A DNA stretch of 43,444 bases from Mikrocytos mackini (lineage: Eukaryota > Endomyxa > Ascetosporea > Mikrocytida > Mikrocytiidae), in contig JASNJN010000017.1 of assembly GCA_030180075.1 (NCBI GenBank), forward strand, positions 1 to 43,444. The letters run 5' to 3'. The notes beneath the pieces are model-generated. The model was not told where the DNA came from. It made no database searches and worked only from the letters and a program-made list of their open reading frames with translations. Shown one piece after another: positions 18,047 through 26,637 of the stretch (its first letter is position 1; every line of letters begins with the position of its first letter). The translations under genes and the position numbers were made by a program.

Positions 18047-19162
18047 TCATTCAGCGTAACACTGTCCCTTTTCTTTTCCGTGTTCGCTGCCACAATTTCC
18101 ATAAGGTTCTTGGTGGATGTTTTTTAACTTTCCTTTTGCCACCTTCCTGTTTTGTTGGTCTTCTATAATCCCTTCCTCCATACTCGCTTCCAGTTGTAAT
18201 GCCCGTTCTACGGTCAATGCAAATGAACTGGGAATATCCGCCATTAGCGCCTTTCTTATTTTCCTGATTAGAAGGCCTGCCGCAAACACGTCTCGCAGTA
18301 ATTCATCTTCTAAATTGTCCAGGTTGCAGCCAACTGCTAGGTTCTTTAGGGTCAGACTAAAATCTCTCATACTCTCATCCTCTCCTTGCTTCCGTGCAAA
18401 GAGGAGGGCTCTGTTAACCGTTAACCCTTTTAAAGGGTTCAATGCTGCTCCCATTGCCAGATTTACTTCTGGTATTGTGTCCTTCCTCCCCGTGCACACA
18501 TCCAGAATTTTTCTGCCTTCTGTGCCTAACAACCTTCGTAGTAATGCTACCTGCTTCGAAACAGGTTGCTTGTCCCAATCTGTAAGTTCTAAGTATTCAC
18601 TGAACTCTTTAGTCCATACCGAATATGTCTTCTTCGGTTTGGCCTCGGCTTCCCAAAAGGGTTCGGGGAAAGGAATTCCGCCTATTTCGGAGATCCCTCG
18701 CTCAACGGCTCCCGTTGTTGCTTCTTGTGGTGCCGCTATGATCGGTCTTTCCTCTATCCTCCGAGTTGGTTCTTCTATGCCATACTTCGGAGCCTTTGAT
18801 ACGAATGAGTCCTCTTTGTCATGAAGTGGGCTTGATCCCTGGATGATCTCTCTAGGTATCCGCACCTTAATTCTCTTGATATCATCATTAATCAGGGCCT
18901 TTATCAATATCCCTTGTATTTGCTCCAAATCCGCCACTCTTGGCACTCTGGCTTTTCTCTTCTCACATTCCTTCATTAGCTGTTCCTTGGAGCCACCTAA
19001 CAGCTTTTTCTGTTGCTCCATCACTCGTTCAGCTAGTCTAGTTGCCAGATTGTCCTTGAGTTCGGACTCGACCTCCTGGGACGTTAATCGCAACGCCCTT
19101 CCTATATCGGCCTTGGTTGCGCCCGTTAACCCATTGACTGCGTCGCGAATCTAGGTATTCAT
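18047..19162 (-). pseudogene. Ty3/gypsy gag (capsid part)
   Basis: The frame from ATG at 19162 encodes about 370 residues of a Gag-type capsid, containing YSVWTKEFSEYLELTDWDKQ, a VALLRRLLGTEGRKIL block and a RDFSLTLKNLAVGC block, as in retrotransposon Gag proteins. A TAG at 19151-19153 interrupts it at codon 4, and a TGA at 18047-18049 ends it just before the canonical zinc knuckle. A degenerate knuckle-like NCGSEHGKEKGQC precedes that TGA. Translation could only begin downstream of the TAG. Confidence 0.75.
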
Positions 19163-19574
19163 ATCACATTCTACCATGGATATCTGTTTTTTATTTATAA
19201 TATAAACATATATATAATTTATATAGAAAGTGTTATTGACGCTTGGTAAATTTTTATTGTTTTGATTTAAAACTTCAAAATATTTAATTTGTTATAAAAT
19301 TCGGTATTAATGTTGTTATTATACAATTTTCCGTTTACAATGATACATTTAAACAAACAATTAATGGATATATTTTGAATAATAGTGGTCGAAGTTATGT
19401 AGATAGGAATTTCTTTAGACATTTTAAATTTTTTAAAAATTTATTTCCGATACANAACACCAAACCATTTCAATTTAATATAATATGTCTAAAATTACCT
19501 TTTTAGAATATTGTAATAAAATAAAATAAAATTATATTGTGTACAGAAAATAATTAAAAATTTATAATTCAGGT
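19163..19574. other. AT-rich stretch, no gene seen
   Basis: Apart from the possible primer-binding site at 19171-19176 this is A/T-rich DNA with one undetermined base at 19455. I found no repeat of the putative LTR sequence of 14750-14833 here. If a 5' LTR existed it has been lost or replaced. Confidence 0.5.
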
Positions 19575-19690
19575 ATGGTCAGAATACTGACCATGTCGCA
19601 GTCAAACGGATATCATTGTGGTCAATATGCTGACCATACCGCAATCAAGCGAAATGACAATGGTCAGTATACTGACCATGCCGCAGTCAT
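19575..19690. repeat. Three tandem copies of a palindrome-bearing 43-bp repeat
   Basis: Palindromic cores start at 19575, 19618 and 19660, giving a period of 42-43 bp. The third core, ATGGTCAGTATACTGACCAT (19660-19679), is a perfect 20-bp palindrome. The first, ATGGTCAGAATACTGACCAT, has one central mismatch, and the second, GTGGTCAATATGCTGACCAT, is more diverged. Each core is followed by a conserved CCGCA(G/A)TCA-type word. The dyads resemble binding sites for a dimeric DNA-binding protein. They lie about 250 bp upstream of the non-LTR retrotransposon remains and may have been part of its 5' region or promoter. A 66-codon frame runs through the repeats but is a by-product of them. Confidence 0.85.
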
Positions 19691-19859
19691 TGGGTTAAAG
19701 GGCAAGTGTATATTCAAAATTAAAGAATTAATGAATTTTAAAATAAATAATTTTACACGCTTGAATCTTGATTAAATTTACAAAATACATTTTCTTGGAT
19801 ATTTTGTGAATATGACATACTGTATACACGGAATAAAAAAATCGGCGTCTTGTTTTAGC

Positions 19860-20086
19860 TACGGAATGGATACGTGAGCATACATCCTAGTTTAAAAGTG
19901 ATAGGACAATTACATTCCACAAGAACAGTGGAGATGTATATGATCCCAAAAACTTCAGACCAATAACGATGGTATGCCCATTGTATAAAATCTTTCCCTC
20001 GATCATCGAGTCTCGAATTATCAAGGCAAAGATCAAGTTGCTAACCAAAAATTCAAAAGAGGCTGCTTTGATGCGTATATTATAAG
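19860..20086 (+). pseudogene. Non-LTR retrotransposon RT, N-terminal segment
   Basis: From about 19942 one frame reads DPKNFRPITMVCPLYKIFPS, the classic first motif of non-LTR reverse transcriptases, followed by IIESRIIKAKIK. The upstream part, to about 19860, is out of frame and poorly conserved. The segment is cut at 20086 by a hAT-type insertion and continues in a shifted frame after 20725. Confidence 0.75.
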
Positions 20087-20717
20087 TAGGGTGCGGATAA
20101 TATGTGACTTTTTGTGTCCGAAAAATATGTGAATATGTGACTTTCTGGCGAAAAAATATGTGATTTTTCAAAGTAGGCATATTTTCGCCCAATACATCTG
20201 AAAGTTTATGTTCTAACATGTTTCTCGTGTTCAATTTGCATGGATTCTATAATTTTTATTGCTTAAATATGAAAATTTTTATTTTTTATCAATTATATTT
20301 CCATGGTGTTCAAAAAATCAAAATTGAAAAATTCTAAAAAATTTTGCCTGAAAATGCTTCTATGCGTTTATTTCAACAAAATAACTTAGCTAAGATATTT
20401 CTTATCATTTGAAAAGCATATATAATTTTTTTTTACAATCTTGAAATTGTCCATATTTGGGTTGTAAAATTTTGTTTTATCAACCAAAAGTTCATTAATT
20501 TTCTCTGAAATGATATCTACATATACAACTATACTTTAGAAATCATTTAATAACAAAATTTTGGGAAAATTCGAACTTTTTATTTTCCCATTTTCTTCCA
20601 AAATAGGAGTCTGATATGTGGATATATATGACTTTACATTATAATTTGAGCCAAAATTTTCTACTCGATATATGGATATATATGTGATATGTGGATTTTC
20701 ATATTATCCGCACCCTA
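20087..20717. mobile_element. Non-autonomous hAT-type transposon (631 bp) inside the RT gene
   Basis: Terminal inverted repeats TAGGGTGCGGATAATATG occur at 20087-20104 and, inverted, at 20700-20717. The element is flanked by a perfect 8-bp duplication ATTATAAG at 20079-20086 and 20718-20725. Subterminal regions carry many copies of ATATGTGA-type words on both sides, as expected for transposase-binding sites. No coding frame is present. It interrupts the reverse transcriptase between the FRPITMV motif and the FQKAYDSV motif, so it must be younger than the retrotransposon copy. Confidence 0.88.
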
Positions 20718-21458
20718 ATTATAAGCGAGAACCTTGTAGTGAAATACAAAAAGGTACTCCGCAAAGCTATACACTTGGCCTATATCGATTTCCAAAAGGC
20801 ATATGACTCAGTGAGTCATCAAGGTCTAATGGAAATACTTAAGGCTATTTTCAAAAGTGGGAATGACAAGACACAGCGGCTCATCAACGCCATACAAGCA
20901 CTGATGTCTAACTGGCATACGTACATGGTAAACTTGGGGGCCGGGCATAAAAGGATATATACCAAACGAGGGATTTTTCAGGGGGACAAGATGTCTCCCA
21001 CCCTCTTCTATGTAGCACTCACGATCTTGAAGACAATAAGGCTCACTGATATGAAAAACGGGGATAATCCCAACTGGTCTCATAAGGTCTGCTACATGGA
21101 CGATATTAAAATATTCGGGAGCTCGATCTCAGCTTTGGACAACAAGGTTACCGCTATTCGTAAACTAGGTAGCTTAATCGGCCTAGAAATTAACGAAAAT
21201 AAAAGCGGACTTGTAACTAACGCCAGACGAGAAATAATAGCTCTAACGAATTCTTTAAGGTCTTTCTCGTTGATCAAAGAAGACAGTGGAAATGCCTACA
21301 AATACCTGGGTTTTAAGCAGGTATGGATCAATGGCAATACCACAAAAGACGATATAACCAAAGAAGCAGTTAGAAGACTCAGAAAAATCATAGGGTCCCA
21401 TCTGACGTTGGTTAACATAGGTAAACAGATAAGTATATCTGTAGTACCGGTAATAAGC
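20718..21458 (+). pseudogene. Non-LTR retrotransposon RT, catalytic segment
   Basis: The frame encodes the core RT motifs: LAYIDFQKAYDSVSHQGLME (first catalytic aspartate), RGIFQGDKMSPTLFYVAL and CYMDDIKIFGSS with the active-site DD, then GLEINENKSGLVT. The G.FQGD.(M/L)SP and YMDD combination, together with the downstream endonuclease type, places it in the RLE-bearing R4/Dong/NeSL-like group. The coding sequence breaks off near 21458 (SISVVPVI) at another insertion and resumes at about 21739. Confidence 0.85.
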
Positions 21459-21731
21459 TTCCATCACATTTTCCCCCAAATATTTCATTTCCCCTAAACA
21501 GGTTTCATTTTCCCCCAAATTATTTTAAACAGGCCCAAAAATCACAAAATAATCACCGATGATACTTTTTGAAATATATTGGATTTTCCGGAGGAAATAC
21601 ACTAAACCGAACGCTCAGACGGTGATTTAACCGACACCACCTCGATAAACGGTCGGTTTAAAATTTGGAATTTTCCAAAATCCGAATTTTTACAATTTGA
21701 AATTTGGGGGAAAATGAAATCTGAGCCCCTC
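21459..21731. mobile_element. Second small MITE-like insertion in the RT gene
   Basis: The RT frame is interrupted by about 270 bp that do not belong to it. Inside are inverted copies of TTTCATTTTCCCCCAAATT: plus orientation at 21502-21520 and complement at 21701-21720, extendable to CAG(G/A) at the outer side. A third, partial copy, CATTTTCCCCCAAAT, lies at 21466. Flanks GTAATAAG (21450-21457) and CTAATCAG (21731-21738) agree at 6 of 8 positions and may be an eroded 8-bp target duplication. Exact boundaries are uncertain. No coding capacity is visible. Confidence 0.6.
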
Positions 21732-22212
21732 TAATCAGGTACATTTCACAGGCTATAGACTGGAGGCTTTCGGAGCTTAACAACCTTAATAGGTTAACCA
21801 GATGCCTAATGAAGAGGAAGGGGCTGATACCTTACAGAATTTGCAATGCCCGCTTATATGCGAGCCATAGCAAAGGAGGTATCGGATTGCCCAATTTTAT
21901 CGAGGAAGACTACTTGGCAATCTGTAGTACACTTCGGTACATAACAGACCAAAGTCTTGAAGAACTCAAACTTATAGGAAGCGAACAGACTCCCTCCAAA
22001 GTGATCATGCATGAACAGTATGAGATTCAAAACGCACTTGATGTATGCGCAGATCCATACTCTGTGATAATCACAAAGTTATAGAGGAGGAAGGCAAAGA
22101 TAGACTTCGCCAGGAAAAGAGACTGGTCCAGCAAAACGGGGCGGAAGAGCGTAAACTAGTACGCACCACATTCCAATCCAATTACTGGGGCAAATGGAAT
22201 GCTGTTAAGTTG
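21732..22212 (+). pseudogene. Non-LTR retrotransposon, RT thumb/linker segment
   Basis: The frame resumes with a RYISQAIDW-like segment, which continues the SVVPVI block before the insertion, then LNRLTRCLMKRKG, ARLYASHSKGGIGLPNFIEE and LAICSTLRYI. This is the typical region after the RT thumb in R4/Dong-like elements (RLY....GG.GL). It ends in a stop near 22084, after which only decayed sequence such as YWGKWNA can be followed up to the next insertion at 22213. Confidence 0.7.
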
Positions 22213-24009
22213 TAGAGACTCCAAATTACCGTTTTATCGAGGAATTCGGTAACGGTATTGATCGTCAAATACCGGTAATTTACCGCCGGTAATTACCTTT
22301 TGAAGATCATAAAAAAGTGTATAAAATAATGATGATAATTTTAATATTCCGTAGTTTGGAAATTATATGTTCTAAATTTATAAATTTATATATTGATATA
22401 CATGTTAGTGTTACATGATTGAAGATGTGTCAGCCAAATATCCAAAATAAATGAGTCAAAATATACTTTTTAGAAAGTATCTTGAAAAACTTAAGATAAA
22501 TAAGAGTTTCATAATCATGTCGGATATCTATTAAAATACGTAATAATTATAATTAAAAATTTTTTATTTAATATGCAAATGAGATTGATTTTTTCGGGAA
22601 ATAATAATATACGTTATAAAAATTAAATTTATTAAATTAATGTAGTTTTCAAACAAATCGAAATTGAGATAAAATATATTTAGGAAATAAAACATATACA
22701 TTATATTTATTAACTAAATCAAATTGATTTTCTCAATTATATAACATTTTTTAGATGATTATTATGTGTTGTAAACATATTTCGTGAAAATTTACATAAT
22801 TTAATCATTTTTTGAAATTAATAAATATTGTATTAAATGTATCTGTTAAAAATAAATTAGAAAATTATTTACATTATACCATGATAATAGTAAATTTGAA
22901 ACTAAATTTTTAAAAAGTTATTTTTTACAATTTAAACTATTAAAATCCGATTTTATCAAACATAAAGACATTAAAATCCAAATGAATATTATAATTAATA
23001 TAAACACAACAAATAGACATTTTACAAAAAAATGAGGGAGTTCAGTTTAGATTTATAGCATTTTTTGATTTATTTAATTTCAAAACTTTATTCATTTGTT
23101 GTTGTACGCCAATAGAATGCTTGCCTACCCTTCCTTTTTCTTTATTAATCAGCCCCTGTGTTTGTATATGACAGGGGCTGTTGGTAGGTCTTATAGCGGC
23201 GCCTTCCACTACTCTTTTGTGGGAATCAGTAGTATATAAGAGTGTAGGGGTTGGCCAGGCCCCAGAAAAACGTAGCCTTCTTTTAAAGTCACTATACACG
23301 CCTCCAGTTCACAATAGCAACAACGCTATTCCCTGGGGGCGTATATTTAANAATTTAGTTTTCCAAAAGTTAAATTTTCAAAAAAATAAAATTTGGGTTT
23401 ATGACAAAGGGGAAGGCACATACTTCTATAATCCATAGAGATTGTATATATTGACTAAATATAGTATAGGTATTGTTAATTTACAGTTCTAATCGATTTT
23501 AAAAATTTTATGTCAATATTGCATTACAAATGTCCTAGTTTGGTACATAGGTAGTTTTATTGTATATTTTTAAAGCCATGTTTGATTTTCAGACAACATT
23601 AGTGTATATTCAATAGAGTTTGGTAACATTAAATTTTAAATATGGATTAAAATGAAACAGACCATGACAGATGTATTCTAAGTTGCAAATATACAAAATA
23701 TTACAGTTTATTAAAATATTTAACATATTCCAAATTCAGATTGTAATGTTATTCAGTTGAAAATTTATTGTTTGAAATGTAAATTTAAATTTAAAATTTG
23801 AAAAACATTTAATATTTATTTCGCTACCTTGTGTTTAGTTCACGTAAAAAGTTAAAAACATATGTTTAATTTATTAAATATACAAGTATTCTGTTTTATT
23901 TATTATATTATTGTTAAAAATTCCGGTATTGAAGCATGATACCGGTAATGAAAAAATTGCCAAATTACCGCCATTACCGGTAATGCCGGTATTACGGTTG
24001 GAATCTCTA
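22213..24009. mobile_element. Non-autonomous hAT-like transposon (about 1.8 kb) in the retrotransposon
   Basis: The ends are TAGAGACTCCAA (22213-22224) and, inverted, TAGAGATTCCAA (23998-24009), with one transition between them. Flanks TTAAGTTG (22205-22212) and CTAAGTTG (24010-24017) are an 8-bp target duplication with one mismatch. Both subterminal regions are packed with TACCGGTAAT, TACCG and GGTAATT words, a typical arrangement for transposase binding. The interior is very AT-rich with no transposase frame and includes a GC-rich, hairpin-rich island at 23101-23345, possibly a secondary insertion. One undetermined base lies at 23351. Confidence 0.75.
23101..23345. other. GC-rich, hairpin-rich island inside the hAT-like element
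   Basis: This 245-bp stretch differs sharply from the A/T-rich DNA around it. It contains CAGCCCCTGT and ACAGGGGCTG as a 10-bp stem with an 11-base loop (about 23150-23180). GGGGTTGGCCAGGCCCC follows near 23247. At the right end is a compound hairpin: TATACACGCCTCCAG (23293-23307) pairs imperfectly with CTGGGGGCGTATA (23333-23345) around an inner AATAGC/GCTATT stem. It begins with TACGCCAATAG, an imperfect inverse of the right end. It could be a nested mobile element or a structured RNA gene; I cannot name a family. Confidence 0.4.
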
Positions 24010-24017
24010 CTAAGTTG

Positions 24018-24928
24018 ATATCACCTTTCAATTCTTTGATGAAAAAAATCGAAAACTTGCATTTCTAAAAGCCACCTTTGGTTGCGAAAACCTGGCTTAT
24101 CCAGGAGTGGCGTAAAAAGGCTTTGTTGCTTCAAGATGGCATCGGAACTCATAGATCATGGCAGAAGGTGATCGACTCCACCGTATCTGATACCTGTAGG
24201 AGATGCAACACGAGGAATTAAACGATAGGACAAGCGCTGGGCGGTTGCCCAGCCATACCGTTCAGTCTACTTAAAGCTAGACAGAACGCGGTTGTCCTAA
24301 TGATTGCAAACGAGATAATAGCTTACCATGACTTAGGCAAAAAATTATCATTGCGAGACTAGCCCGAAGCTCTAAACAATTCAAGTTGATACTTGATCAA
24401 AGAATGATTGTTGAAAATGGGCCCAATAAAACGGTACAACTACCGGACCTCATATGTATAGACAGAGTCAAGAAGCAAATAACGATCATAGAGGTCGGTG
24501 TTTCGGCGGAAGACTTAACTGTTTGCAAAGAGGAAGAGAAAATCAAAAAGTACCAGAAAGCCGCTAATATGCTAACTAAGCGGTACAGAGGGTATGAAGT
24601 AGATTGTAGAGCTGTCGTCATCGGACAGCTGGGGGCCATCTCAAGTGTAACACACAGCAACCTCTTTAGGTCGAGGAAAAGTGTACTAACACAAAGAGAC
24701 AATAGGCTCCCCAAGAAACTCGCAGAGGAACTATACGGGAAGATTCTGAATGTGACCATTAAGGGGTCACTACAGATATACCGATGGTTCACCTCAAATG
24801 TGGAGACTCCGAAATGGGAGAAAAGAGATAGAGCACCTTCAGTTTACACTGAAAAGCTCAAGGAAGTTATTGCAAGTCGACGCTCAAGGACGAACTCCCC
24901 GGCCACAAACATACCGATCACAGTGTGA
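24018..24928 (+). pseudogene. Non-LTR retrotransposon restriction-like endonuclease
   Basis: This is the C-terminal end of the retrotransposon. Around 24190-24265 a decayed CCHC zinc motif can be read as DTCRRCNT ... GGCPAIPF with a stop inside and the histidine changed. From about 24340 one frame gives the restriction-like endonuclease: FKLILDQRM, LPDLICI with the PD pair, TIIEVGVSAEDL with the next acidic residue, EEEKIKKYQ and CRAVVIGQLGAIS. This layout (PD, E, then K in an EKI.KY block) is that of R4/Dong/NeSL-type RLE domains, which nick the target DNA for target-primed reverse transcription. The domain itself looks intact, but upstream breaks make the element inactive. Confidence 0.8.
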
Positions 24929-25328
24929 GCTAGATGGCTGAGGCTTTGAAAATAGGGCGCGAATCAACGGCCATGAAAATTATCAGGCCAGTTAAATTGT
25001 TAAAACGACCGAAAATGGGATGTAGACCCCAAGGAATGGATGAGGAATGCGTTGAGGGGCGTAAAGTTTAATGAGTAGGGCAAAGGCGAAGAAGGGTTTA
25101 ATAAATAATTATACTTTAAAATACAACCTAATTGATTCTTAGGCAGATTTAAATATTTAAAGTTTGCTAAGAGGGGACTCTTGTAATTTCTTAATCAAAA
25201 ATTATACACCAAACCCCTGGAGAATGATAGATTTATAATAAAAACCCCTAAAAATCTTATTCCAGACAACAAAAGCCATAAAATAAAGAATACATTTTTG
25301 ATTAAATTTAAAATTTTTTAATAGAATT
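24929..25328. other. Gene-free stretch: element tail and AT-rich promoter region
   Basis: The first part, to about 25090, is less AT-rich and is probably the 3' untranslated tail of the non-LTR element; no poly-A or tandem tail is obvious. The second part is AT-rich and ends with AAATTTAAAATTTTTTAATAG just before the ATG at 25329, the usual start-proximal motif. Confidence 0.5.
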
Positions 25329-26540
25329 ATGAAGACTGTGGTATTCGAATGCCCAGATGACATCGACTTTGTAAAATTATCACATGATTCCAAAGCATTG
25401 AAGTATAACGAAAAACTAGTTAAGCAAGCCACGTTAACTTCTATAAAATTGAACACAATAATCACAAGTAAAACAGATATACTTTACTTCGACCTATTAA
25501 TTACCCCGATGTCAAGCTTCCAGTCGATTCTTGCTATCCAAGAGACCAACAGCAACCGTCAGTACTCAACACCAATCCGATCAAATGAAATAACGGGTGA
25601 AACCCTTCGTCTTCACTCAATAATCGACATAAACTGTTTCAGCTCAGCCAGTTATCGGTTTACTTTATTATTCGACCCTTTGCTATCTCGGTTCTATGTA
25701 ATTAGCAACGGTATGTTTATCAAGAAAGGTTATATGAAATTGATATCAAATAAAGACTACAAACTTGTGTTCTATACAGATCTTTGCTCTTTAGATCTTC
25801 AACTCGATGAAATCTGTGAGGTAAACAAACCGTCCCTGAGCCATTATTTGGAGACGAGACAGCACAGGATAAAAAGCAAAAGCCTGGTAATAAGTAAGAG
25901 TGGCTCTGGTCTTGGCATTTACTCACTCCATACCAAGTTAAAAGAATTCCTGGCTCAGAACCATCAGGTTTTACCCTCAGATAAAAAAGAGAACGAATAC
26001 AGCAAAATGTTTTCCGCATCTACAAGCCATATAAGGGATTTCTTTGTAAAATCTGGACTTACGCGTTGTGTAGAAGCATTCGATAAAGAAAACGACGGGT
26101 TGTTTACTCTTGATAACACACCAAAGAACAACCGCGTTATAGAATTAATACGAACCAAAAAATGTTTGATTGTAGAGTGTTTGAACGTGTTCGACACAAA
26201 GCCTTTGGAGCTCATGCTCGAGATAATCGGAAAGAATATTGGAAGCGAATTGGCCGGTGTCATTGACAGTTATATAAAATTGATGCGTACATTTGCAGCC
26301 GTCACCAAAATAAAGCCCGACCAAAGTATTCCGGATGATTTACAAATAAGTCTAGATACTTTCACCAGGTTGGAGGGATATGTATTTGAGACGTCCGAGA
26401 TAGAGATGATAAAGAAGTTTTTTGCCGCAGTAATAAATGAAGGGGATGTCGATAAAGCGCAGGAAATTAAGGAAATGTTCTTCGATAAAAACCAGTGGAT
26501 TCTGGAAATTGTTATCAATTCGTGCAAACAAAATAAATAA
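25329..26540 (+). CDS. SPRY-LisH-CTLH-like protein (possible Gid1/RanBPM relative)
   Basis: The 403-residue protein has no single clear signature, but three weak ones occur in the order seen in RanBPM/Gid1. Residues about 45-160 look like a SPRY fold: DILYFDLLI, then YRFTLLFDPLLSRFYVISNG and LVFYTDL. Residues 233-255, SHIRDFFVKSGLTRCVEAFD, fit a LisH dimerisation motif. Residues about 268-320, starting NRVIELIRTKKCLIVECLN, fit a CTLH/CRA-type helical segment. In yeast, Gid1 is a core subunit of the GID/CTLH ubiquitin ligase. If right, this is a very diverged, shortened version; otherwise it is an uncharacterised protein. ATG start preceded by AAATTTAAAATTTT. No partner subunit is in the window. 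Confidence 0.45.
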   Translation: MKTVVFECPDDIDFVKLSHDSKALKYNEKLVKQATLTSIKLNTIITSKTDILYFDLLITPMSSFQSILAIQETNSNRQYSTPIRSNEITGETLRLHSIIDINCFSSASYRFTLLFDPLLSRFYVISNGMFIKKGYMKLISNKDYKLVFYTDLCSLDLQLDEICEVNKPSLSHYLETRQHRIKSKSLVISKSGSGLGIYSLHTKLKEFLAQNHQVLPSDKKENEYSKMFSASTSHIRDFFVKSGLTRCVEAFDKENDGLFTLDNTPKNNRVIELIRTKKCLIVECLNVFDTKPLELMLEIIGKNIGSELAGVIDSYIKLMRTFAAVTKIKPDQSIPDDLQISLDTFTRLEGYVFETSEIEMIKKFFAAVINEGDVDKAQEIKEMFFDKNQWILEIVINSCKQNK

Positions 26541-26637
26541 CTTAAAATGGACAACAAATTTCTCGACGAATGAATCAAAACCCTTTATTCAAGTAAGTGA
26601 CTTTAAACTTTATCAACCTTTACTTACACACAGACAG

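Larger units (their letters stand above)
14750..19180 (-). mobile_element. Degenerate Ty3/gypsy LTR retrotransposon
   Basis: A complete set of Ty3/gypsy modules lies in canonical order on the minus strand: gag, zinc knuckle, aspartic protease, reverse transcriptase, RNase H and integrase. From 19162 down to about 15838 everything is in a single frame, interrupted by six point stops: TAG 19151-19153, TGA 18047-18049, TGA 17579-17581, TAA 17348-17350, TGA 16793-16795 and TAG 16727-16729. A one-base shift in a G run near 15830 then throws integrase into another frame. Base composition is clearly less AT-rich than the host flanks. The minus strand at 19176 reads TGGTAG, a possible primer-binding site. 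Matching LTRs were not found. Confidence 0.9.

Noticed and set aside
17579-18049. TGA recoding or readthrough between Gag, protease and RT
   Set aside because: Three TGA stops are accompanied by two TAG and one TAA in the same frame plus a frameshift, so simple decay explains them better.
19575-19690. CRISPR array
   Set aside because: There are only three units, the unit is repeated along most of its length with no unique spacers, and the window is eukaryotic.
19575-19775. 66-codon open frame through the palindromic repeats
   Set aside because: The peptide is itself repetitive (GQYADH / GQYTDH) and arises from the DNA repeat; no start motif precedes it.
23042-23438. 85-codon frames on both strands of the GC-rich island
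   Set aside because: They are antisense to each other, cross hairpins and an undetermined base, and resemble no protein.
24397-24792. 131-codon minus-strand frame
   Set aside because: It is the antisense of the retrotransposon endonuclease and has no independent support.
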